Assembly (NCBI RefSeq): GCF_000327385.1
Contig: NW_008710601.1
Location: forward strand, 6,010-70,009
Length of the DNA stretch: 64,000 nt
Reading direction: 5' to 3'
DNA from: Lottia gigantea
Lineage: Eukaryota > Mollusca > Gastropoda > Lottiidae
The position numbers and the translations under genes were made by a program. Shown in pieces: positions 35,401 to 47,400 of this stretch; within the stretch, counting starts at the first letter, position 1, and each line of letters opens with the position of its first letter. A model generated the notes under the pieces. It saw only the letters and a list, made by a program, of their open reading frames with translations. It was not told where the DNA came from and searched no databases.

Positions 35401-38400
35401 TCAAAACAATGATCCATGCTTCCACAATAGCAGCAAATACAGCATCCCTTCAGAATGTATGAAAATATTTTCTGTTGAACTGGGTCCATTTTATTTCATA
35501 TCAATTCAAGTATTAAATATTTATGTGATGTAATTTCATTTACAAGCCAGAAGCTTCTTTAACACAGCATGAGGCAGGAGTGTGGGCAAAATCTAATGTA
35601 TGGAAAAGGTTGCTTTGATTGGTTAAAATTGGAATTGATACAGTAGAATTTGTGATGACTGCTGCTGAACATGTCTTTTCCAAATGTGGAATTTAATATA
35701 TAGCACATCTGATGAATTATTAACAACCAAAAATTCATCCTGCTATTCGAAAGGACTTTTTCATTCAAGAAAAAATTATAGTAGGTTTTCAATTTAGCCA
35801 TATAACCAAATGAAACATCAAATTTCAAAAATGCTCAACTGTATCCTGAAGTGGATGTAACCTTACTGTAAATTTGAAGAAAAGCTGTCACTGATTAACT
35901 TTCAAAAAGCATTGCTTATCAACATCAAAGAAAGAAGTTTGTACAATTTTCAGACAACCAAATGTTTTCAATACTAATACAGACCAATAAATATATAATT
36001 CAGACTACAGAACACAATCTAATGATAAAAATAAATCTTCACTCACTTGTTACATAAATAAATATAGAAGATTTCACATAGCCTGCACTGTTATTGGCAA
36101 AACATGTATATTTTCCTTTATCCTCCATATGTACTGTCTTAATCAACAGGGTACCATTTGGAAAAAGCTGAAAAATTGCAAAAAAAAGACATAATTTCTT
36201 ACTAATTGACAGATTTCACGATGTTTGAGATAAACATAATGTATAAACACAGTCAAATGAATTGCTTCAATGTTCCAAGAAAAATACATTAATTTTCAAA
36301 TTTAGATAAGAATTTCATAACAAAATGCTATCTTGTTGAATCATCCTTTGTTACTGCATAGAAAAACATGAATTTTCACATAGAAGTAAAGTGGGAATTT
36401 ATTCTGCTTCAAATCTGTTGACAATTTAAAATATTTTTATATTAAATTACTGCTTTGATTTCCCACAATATTTGTCAAGTTAATCTTTAAATTTGATGTT
36501 CTAGCTGAAAAGCTTATCAATAATTCCAAAATGATTCATGTCTTTTATCATTTCTTGGTTTATATTTGAACAGTTTATTAGACAGACTTTGACAGAGTTG
36601 ACTGTCTGGGGCTCAAGATATCTTTGGTTCCAAGTAAAATTCATTTAAACGATTGCAACAAGCAGTTGTCATATATTGTTTGGAATTTCAACATCAAAAC
36701 ATCAACATATCAAGATTAAAGCAGCATATTGAATGGCAGCTAATCGAAGGTCCAGCAATAGCATTATTTGGTCATGAAGTCTTGGCCCAACATGTCCTAA
36801 GCTCAACCGCTTGCTTCACCCTCAACCACATCCATTGGATGGGCAACATCCCTCTCTTTTCTTCAGCTTTGATCAAAGCCTTAACAACCAATACATCTCA
36901 TAATGTTTGTCTACTAACCTTGTATCTAGGTGAATCTTTCAATATTGGTCGGCCATCTTTGTTCCAGTTTATGGTAGGTTTAGGATCACCGATAGCAACA
37001 CAATGAACAAACGATTGTTGACCTTCATAAGCTGTTGTATTTTCAGGATGAATGGCAAACTTTGGACTTTCTGGAAAGAAAAAATAAAAAAAAGGTAAAG
37101 AATATGCCATCTTAATCACAAGATGAAACAGGAGGTATGCTCAACCAGTGGTTGACATGCTCCACCATTCCAAAAAGAACTTAACTGCCCATGTTCTAAA
37201 CAAGTTCAAAGATGACCTAAGAAGGTTTCAACTACACCTTACTCTTAACCAAAAGAAATCATAATACATGGTCTACCCACAAAATCCAATAACCACCAAA
37301 TCCTACTGCAAGTTTTAGCTAACAGCAAGACAAATCACCTTTTGAATCTTAAGATTTCCAAAAGTGAAAAAGAAAACTTACCAACAATTTTGACATAAAT
37401 AGTAGCATTGATCATCCCTTGACTTGTAGTAGCTACACAACTATAATAACCAGCATCTGTTACCAGAACATCATTAAAATACAGTACACCCTGATCATCT
37501 AGGATATGATCTGGGAACTGGAATTTATTGTTACCATGTTTAATCCAATGAACTGTTGGTGGTGTTTGAGCTTCAGCAGCACAATCTATTCTATTCTGAG
37601 TATGAAGTTCTAGATAGTAGGTACTGTTTGGTTGAGGATTGAATTTCAGGGTTTCTAAAAGAGAGCATATTATGTAAATAAACTTTCATTGAGTATTTTA
37701 CAAGTTATGTCAATTACAATATAGATTACTAAATTTGACAATATTGATGAAGACTTTCTCATAACTTTAAGATAAACTCTTTTTGATGTGACAATAGGAT
37801 GACTTACTGATAACTTTAAGATAAGCTCTATTAGATGTGACCATAGGATGACTTACTGATAACTTTAAGATAAGCTCTATTTTGATGTGACAATAGGATA
37901 ACATACTGGTAACTTTTGGTTATCTCTTTTTTTGATGTGACAATAGGATAAGTTACTGATAACTTTAAGATACACTCTATTCGATGTGACAATAGGATAG
38001 CTTACTTATAACTTTAAGATAAGCTCTATTTGATGTTACAATAGGATAACTTTAAGATAAGCTCTATTCGATGTGACAATAGGATGACTTACTGATAACT
38101 TTAAGAAAAGCTCTATTTGATGTGACAATAGGATAACTTTAAGATATGCTCTATTTGACGTGACAATAGGATAACTTTAAGATATGCTTTATTTGATGTG
38201 ACAATAGGATAGCTTACTGATAACATTAAGATAGGCTCTATTTGATGTTACAATAGGATGACTTACTGATAACTTTAAGATAGGTTCTATTTGATGTTAC
38301 AATAGGATGACTTACTGATAACTTTAAGATAGGTTCTATTTGATGTTACAATAGGATGACTTACTGATAACTTTAAGATAGGCTCTATTTGATGTTACAA

Positions 38401-41400
38401 TAGGATGACTTACTGATAACTTTAAGATAGGCTCTATTTGAGGTGACAATAGGATGACCTGTTGTATTGGCTATACAAGCATAGTTTCCAGCATCTGACA
38501 TCTGAACATTAAATATTCTCAATATACCAGCATCAGGGTCTATTCTATGTCTATCAGAGTCCTGAAATAGAAAGCAAATATTCAATATCATGTCCAAAAT
38601 TCTTGAAAAAGACCAGCAATGGTAAAGACAGTTTTTCTTTATATACTTATTTGCCATTTTGCAGAAATTTTGGATTTTCTGATTTTGTTTTAGTTTTCAT
38701 ACATAAGTACTTACAGCATTAATAAATTCCATGTCTTTCTTCCAAAATATATTGGTGACAGGAAAGGGACTACCCTCTACTTCACAACGAAACTGTGCCA
38801 TCTGTCCTTCTTCAACTTCTTGATATTTAGGATGACGTCTGATTGTAGCTGGCACTGAAATATATCAAATCAACTTTATTAATGAAATAGCTCATGGAGA
38901 AGAGAAGTAGAAAAATATCCAGGTGATCCAGATCGCTGATTCCACTTTCTTAACGAAGTATTTGGGAGAATCAAACCTGCCGTCCCTGAAATCAAACTGA
39001 TATTTCCCTTTTTCTTTAAGAAGAATTTTTTCTAGAAAAGTTTTGATGCCAGTTTTAAGGAAAGTCAGATATGCCTTCAGTCCCATCTCTTCTCTTACCC
39101 CACCATCCTCATAAAATTCACTGACTTGGCAGTATTATTACAGGTAAGAAAAAAACTATAACCTGGCTTCTATATTGTCTATGTTTTGACATAGTTGGAG
39201 TTGAAAATCAATTACAGACATTTGCCATATTTTACATTTCAAAATAAAAGATATAATTTCATCTGGTATTGGCCTCAAATATTGTTGAAATTAGTTTTTG
39301 TTGAAATTAAAGAAAGAATAACAAGTATGTTGGGTTCGTTAAAAATCACCATTAATCATTGCTAGAGACAGTAGACATACTACATTACATATGTAAAATT
39401 CACTCTTTTTTAAAAAGAATTTGTTTTCAATGCCAATAAAAAAAAAGGCAACATTGACGTGGTTTTGGCAGGGAAAGGTAAATGAAGTAAAGAGAAATAC
39501 CACATTAATTACATCAATTCCAACCCAGCTTGATGCAATACAAGTAATCACAGCTGGATCATTAAGAAGAGATTATTTTTAGTTTACCCATGGTAAAAAA
39601 AGATGAGGTAATAAATCACATAGTTGATATGTTAAACAAACAGTTGTACCAAAACATTGGTAGGTGCAAAACACTTTACTTGCTTTTTAAATTTCTGGTC
39701 TACAACTAAACATTGGTACTAAAACCATCATTTTTTTCAGATCTTATGGTCAGAGTCCAATCTTTTATGATTCTGCTTGACAGTATTCATTTAGACCCCT
39801 GGTTCCCACCCTGGGGTGTTTTCACCCCCCTGGGGTGTAGGACTAGGGTGTCAGGGGCGTGGCCAACTGGTGTAGGAGAAGAAGTTATTGTGAGTTGTGA
39901 GCACCTCACATCATCACATGCTGCAAATGTGGATGGAATAAATTTTTGGGGGTGTGAAAGGTCCACGTGATTGCTCCAGGGGTGTGAAGGCTGAAAAAGG
40001 TTGGGAACCACTGATTTAGAATAAGTTGTTATATTTTCAGGTAATCTTGTATTGACAAGGGCATTAACCCAATACGTTCCAAATTTAAGAAAACTCTGAG
40101 GTAAAGTAAATCTTTGTAAGCACACTCTGCCATGTCTGTGGAATCTACCAATCATGAGAATTCTCAGGAATCTGTAAGAATGAGGTGGGAAAATCAGCTA
40201 AATCAGCATATCTGAATATGTCCACTAAGGTTAAAACTGAATGTTTCTATTTGTTACCCTTAACACTTTACAAAAATGGTTTTGAAATTATTCATTTGCT
40301 CACATCTATGTGTATAATGTCAAGTAAATTGTTGATGATAATTATAATGAAATGAAACCAGACGATAAGTAAAATGACAATATTTTATATATAGGTCTCC
40401 AGTTAATGTTGTTACTACTTAAACCCGTCATGTTTTAAATGTTTTTATGATTAAAGGATTAACTATGGATTAGCGAGTGTCTGATGTCAGACTGATATAG
40501 GAGGACCAGAACAGGTCAATGTCAACATTCCAAAATACCAACAAACAGTCGAATTTGACATAAAATACATGTTTTTACTTCAAAAATTTCCATTGTACAC
40601 TTCATGTTTTAGATAATGCAAAGTCTATTAGGGATGCTGACATGACATGACATTCCCAATCACTGAGTGATATCATTTGTTCAATAGGAGTCAGCATGTC
40701 ATCTAACAACTAAGCTTAAAGCCATTTCACAAGAGAATGACCTGTTACACAGTATTGTCCATCAGCAGAGTCATTGGTTATTTATGAGTCAAAAATAACC
40801 AAATGAACATTTGAAGCCATGTGGACTTTTTGACAGGGATACCAAGGTGACAGTCACAATCACATAGTGACATCATGTCATGCCTTCTGTTGTTAATCAC
40901 TAGATGTCACTTGTATATGACATTGTCATATAGACAGAAAAAATCACAAATCAAAGAGATCAACTTCTTTTTTTTCCCTTCAGCCACAATGAGAATGATT
41001 GGTAATGTGAATCTTTTAATCTAGCAAAACATTCAACTAGTTTCAAATAACCATCATATAATTATGACAAAATATTTATAAAAAATTCATATAAAATAAA
41101 AAGGGAAAAATTAATGAGTTTTTGAGATTATTTCAGATAGAGAAGACTTTTTTCTCTAATATCTCAAATTTTACAGATCCTGATACAATTGCATTTCTGA
41201 CTATCCATTCTAAGAACAATCTTTAGCAAGTTTTTTTTTGGATTCTAATGCTATTGCAGTTGTACTGGCAACCTTTAACTCACTTCATGGCATTACTCAT
41301 CTTAAACTTAAAGGTGGGTTCCCTTATTTTCATTTATGAAAATGACAATGCTAATATGATAGAAAGTAGAGGTGTTCTAAAGACTTGCAAAAATACCAGT

Positions 41401-44400
41401 TTGTCTCACAAAAGTCTTTTTTTGTTTATCCAGACTGTACATGCATGTACATTTATGATTGGTTAAAACTCTTAATTATATGCAATAAGAACATATAATA
41501 TGATTAACAATACATGATGATTCAATAGAAACATGAATTAATCAAATAGTTTGCTAAATTTGTCACTTAAATATATGGAAACATATCTTTAAAGGGATTG
41601 CAAAGAGGTTTTATAAAATTTATATGTGTATTGTGGACATTGATAGCAGCGATTTGCACCATTCCAATTTTCAATCAGATGTCTGTGGTTCCTGCAATTC
41701 CACTATCTGAGCGTTTGATGATTTCACTGACCACAAAGGTCCTTATGTGATAACTTTGCACATTAATAATTTAGAAAAATTCTTTACAATCTCTTTAAGT
41801 CATTTCCTTCATTTCAGATTCACTTATACACTGAAATGTTTTTTCTTAAATTTCTCAAAAATTCTGGATTCTACTTACATGAAACTATGACCCAAACACT
41901 TTTCTTTCTTTCACCAGCTGAGTTGTTGACTATCAATGTATAATTTCCTGAATCAATCTCTTGTGGATTCTCAAAAATTAGTTTATTTCCTTCTGTTCTG
42001 ATCAAACCTGTATCTGTTATCTTCAAATCATTTCTGTCAATCCATCTGGAAAGAAAAGTAATCAAAACTTTAGCATGTTTCATTCAGAAAAAAAAATACA
42101 TGTAGCAGTAATAATGGGGGAGTATATCTGCAAGATTTTAAATAAAAGGAATTGATAAAAACAATCATGTCTACCAGATTTATCTTTTTCTGATAAAATT
42201 TCTTTATCTTTTCATGAATACCAATAAGGGATTAATCCTTTTTTGTGACCTTCATTGCCAATAGTTTTTTCATTGATTTTCCCATTATTAACAAAATTTT
42301 AAATTTTTCACAAAGAACCAAGTAAATTGGTGCATACTCCCACCTTTAAAAAACAACAAAAAACCATCCAGTACATCTAATTCATAATTTAATTTAATAA
42401 AATCGAAAAAATCAAACCAAGAGCCGTCCTGGATCATTCCAGATCAATCAATGACAAAACTAGGCCCTGTACGACCTTAACGCTAGGACGTCCTAGGGTC
42501 TTAATATTTAACAATGTTTTTAGGACATCCTAGCGCTAAGATTGTTTCGAGAAAACCGGGTCAGGTGTCTAAGGAAACAATCTGCACTGAACCCACCAAA
42601 ATTATAGCCTCACTGAAAATTTGAGCATTTGTAAAATCATGCAATGAGTGTTGAGACTAGATAATAGTAATACGATTCATAAATTTGTAAATGAAACAAA
42701 ATTTAAAAGCTTTGGACTTTGTTTCAGCATATAGTTTCCTTATTTATTTTGGTAGAAAAATATTTAGATTTGGTGCACTTGTATAGGTAGCAGATGTACA
42801 CAGTTCTGCTGGTTGAATTTCACCCATATGGTAGTAATGAGGTACAAATTTATATGTGAACAATTTAGAAAGGGGAAGTATTAAAGTTAATGGTTTTCTG
42901 ATCGGTTCAGGACATCGAGATGTAAATACAGTGTGTTAAACGGCCCTTAACTACATCTTGATGTCTAGAGTATGCAAGTACCAATAATAAACAAGTTAAC
43001 TGCACATAAAACTGTTGTGAACCTGTTGGAAAGCAATTCATATTGATAATGAGAGTTGGTTATTGCTCAGTTGAAATCATCAATCCAGATGAGAACATTG
43101 CAGACATATCAGACAACTCATCCTATGTGCATACTTGGCAGTGGTTGAGAGTCAACACTAGAAAGCACAGACCAAGCATTTAGAATTCTGAATCTATCAC
43201 ACTTTGATAATGTAAATTTCATATTAAAGCCTAGAAGAAAAAGTTGGACTCAATTTCATTTAAAAAAAAATAGGTGTTGCTCATTTGTAAATTCTGGCCT
43301 CAATCGAACAAAATTTTCCCTCCTATTCCTTTCTTTGCCATTTTGAATTTTCAGTAAAGGTGGAAAGCGTTCTGAACTCTGTTCCAACTTGTTGTTCTGA
43401 ATGTCTGGTTGTTACCAGGAATCCTGAATGTGCAGAGCTCACCAATCAAACGGCCCCAGAAGTCAATCTGAGAACAGTACATATTTTCTATGTTAAAAAC
43501 TCTTAAATATTTCAACCTGCTATAATGCTGTTAGAGAAGGAAACCATGATATAAATTAATATTACTATAAAATTTAAAATAATTGGTATGGTATTGTAGT
43601 ATACAATAAAACAGGTGTAAACATATGTAAGCAGCCAAAATATTTCAGCGAATGTTGCTGCAATCTAAAGTTCAACCAGTAGAGTCTTTTAAAATCTGTC
43701 CAAATGTCTTTGATTAATGTAAAAATTCCATTTTTCTTCCATTATTAGAAGGCATTACTCATAACTAATACATTTGTCTTATGTGTAAACATTGTCAAAA
43801 ATTGCATTAACATAAATATTTTGTTTAAAAACATGGAGGAAATGAATCAAAGAGGTGATGACTTGCTCTTACACAAGAAGTTCAACAACTTTCATAACTT
43901 GATTATTTTCGAGAGAAGCCATTTGTCAGTTTTGTCTACAGTTTTATTGCTAAGATTCTCTGATGAAATATGCTAGACACCACGTAAACATGATTAAAAT
44001 GACCACAGACTTCAAGACATAATAATTGTTGGTCTAATTATTAGCAATAAAAATGGCTCAAAGTTCAAAATCCTGTGAGAAATGAAGAAAAAAAAGGAGC
44101 AAAGTTTAGTAATTTGTTGGATGATAAAATTATATAATCTTTTGAAATAGCTGCCTTAGAAAAATCAATACACAAGTCACTTAGTTTTGGAGAGAGCCAA
44201 ATACCAGGACTACCAGCAACTACCTAATCTGCGATATCATATCAGCTTCTACTGGAAGCAGACGTTAACATGTCATCAACCAAGCAATTTTTGGAGATTG
44301 GCAAGGAAATAGAATGGTAGTAGGCATCACTTGTCATTCGCAACAATATTTTTCAAAAAATATGCATCTATAAGTAATCTACAATTAGGTCTCAAGACAA

Positions 44401-47400
44401 ATATTTTGTCCATCAAAAATATTTCTTGCCTTTACCTTTACTGAAGATGTCCAAAGTAGTAAAAAAAAAAATTCTTTTAGGATGCTATTTTCAGAAATGA
44501 GGGAATTCTTGTTAAAATTCTACTAGACCCATGACATTTAATAATGGACATCTGGAAAAATACGAGGTGAAAAAAAATAAAGTCTACCAATTTTAAAATT
44601 AGAAACATGCAGTGAAATCAAAACATCTTAATTAGGAACATTTGACACCAGAGAGGGCATCAAAAGCAACATAAATACAAGTGTTGACTGCATCATTCTA
44701 TCAAATAAACACAACCCTCAATTTATCAACAAAAATCCAAATGTGAAACACAAAAACTTGACATATATAAAAACATGGAAAGAAAAATTCACCAAAGAAA
44801 AGACTCGAGTTGGCCAAAGAAAATATTGCAATCATGAAGTAATGTAAGATTTAGATACAAAGTTTGATATAAATATGCCTTGAATGAAAAAAATGAAATT
44901 CCTTACAGAGTACCACCTTTCTAAAGTGAAAGAACATTTCTAAAGAAAACTATGAATTTATTGTCTTCTGCTAGTTTGATACATTGAAGATATAGAGTTT
45001 ACTCCCTTTAATTGGTACCGGTGAGATCAAATTGGTCTGTTCAACTTGATGGCATAACCCCTATAAATCTTAACTATTTCTTCATTTTCCTTAAGTTTTC
45101 TCCTACAAGTCAACAAATTTTATGGTAGACTACAAAACGCCTCTTACCCCCAAAATCAAAATTACCCTCTTGAGGTAAAACCCTGACATTAACAATCAAA
45201 GTTAAAAGATCTGAATTTACAGGCCATACCCAAAAAACTTAAAATGAAAAATTCTTTGTAGTTTCAAATACAAATTTGAGCTAATCTAAAAGTTACATGT
45301 AGACAAGCTTACAATGTTGTCATCCCTTAAAGAAATTTTCACATTGAATTTTCACCTGTAGATTTTCTGGAGAATGTTAGAGGACCCAGACAAAACATAT
45401 TCTGACAATTTGCTCTTCAAAGAAAATCTATTATAGTTTTACTATAAACAACCAGATCAATTCTCTACGGTAATTAGTTAAAAACATTCTTGGAAAATGC
45501 TCCACATTTCTTGACGGCAATCTGAAGAACTTGCGTAATTACACTCAGGTACAAAATATTTTTCAATTTTTCACTTTTTTTTTTCTACAGGAAACCATCA
45601 GTTGCTACAGACAAAAACTCTGGATTTCTACAACATTAATTGTATCAAGAATGTCATGTTTTTACTTCATCTGACAGTTTCACAACTCCCGACAAAAAAA
45701 CTGCCTTTACCAAAAGTCAAAGAGCTAATTTGAGAGCTAATTTGAGGCGAGGATACTCTCCACAAGAAATAGACAGCATAATGAGTACTGACATTTATTG
45801 GAAGCAGAAGTTAACTGACATTTTGAAAGGTACAAAATATAACTGCAATTTGCTACAGCTTGATTGACCAATTAATGACTGTAGTCTTTGTTAGAATAAT
45901 TTCTGAATTGAAAGCAATGCAGACAAAATGTGTTTTCAGCTTTTCTCTAGAGAACAAAGATCAATCACCCTGGCAACATAGAATGACAAGTTGACTGCAA
46001 GAATTTTAAATGTGCAGGAATGCATGAAACATGAAAAGGAAAAAATGGTTTAACAGCTTTTTCTTTAGTAGAAGTCTAGCCAATGACAAAATATATCATG
46101 TTACACATCAATTCTTAGTACTATTCTACCATATATCACAGTACTATAACCATATTATACTAGTATTATCAGTACTAGCAATATTTTACTTATGGCATTT
46201 ACAAGTACTTGTCATTTGTCACTTTATATTTGTAATAAAACACCATAATAATATAATTTGCTGAAGGTATGTTAAATCGCCAACAGAGAAACAGTATTAC
46301 TAGCGAGGCAAGTCATTCAGTAAAGTATTCCAAAGAGTGAACAATGAACATGCCCGTTCTAGCTTACTGTATGCAAACAAATCACATGCAAAAAGGAATA
46401 ACTTTAAATCAAGTAATTATACAAATGGCATGAAAAGAATTCTGTTGATCACAATTTAAAAGATCAAAACATAATTTGATCACAGCTAATTACCGCCTTT
46501 TTCCTGCTTGATTGGATTTTGCTGATAATATTGAGATGGTGCAGAATATCAGCTTCAAGATAGAAATGATAGTTTTATTCTAACTGTTGTATTTTTAAAA
46601 GAACCAACAATAATGCATTTATCCCTTTTTATAGAAGACAATTTTCAACCAAAATGTTAAACAATATGAAGTATTAAAAAGATTTTTGTTATTTTATCAA
46701 CACAAAGTCAATCTATTTTGTAGCTGATACTTCATTTGTAATAATCACTAAAATTTGATTTTAAGACAAAAGTACAAAGACTTATAACAAGTGGTTGCCT
46801 AGCAAGATACGCCCACTTTCCTGATACATTTTCAGTTTATCAAGGGCAGTCACCTATCTGTGTCAAATCATACCAAAAATCTAATTTGTGCAAGATATTG
46901 TTGATTTAAACAAACACACATTATTTTATCGCCAACAAATTTTGATGCATTTTTACTAAATCAAGGGCAATAACTCAAATTCCGTTGATCGAAAAATTGT
47001 CAAATTCAATCTTGACTAAGATCTCATCATTATAAATATTCACACCAAATTTCATTTAAATTGGATGAAAACTGTTATGTTCACAAACAAATTCTGACGC
47101 ATTTTGTGATGATTTTGTACAGAACTGCTTATCATTATCAAAGTTATCTGGTCATTATATAAAACTAACCTGTTTAATTGCTAAGTTATGGCCCTTAAAA
47201 GAGCCAATGTCTTTAAATGGCTAGACATATTTGAGTACTGTCTCTAAAGAATTGGTACCTATAGATTAATGTTCAGAAACTATCTGGTACCAACAGTGTT
47301 ATGTATGTACCATCAATATCATGGTATGTACAACATGTATTAATGGACTGTTTAATGGTATATTAATGGTGTTTGTAATGCTATTTTGTGTCAGTTGAAA

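Noticed and set aside
39787-40155. 122-codon minus-strand open frame
   Set aside because: Mostly the interior of a hAT-type MITE, with no protein similarity.
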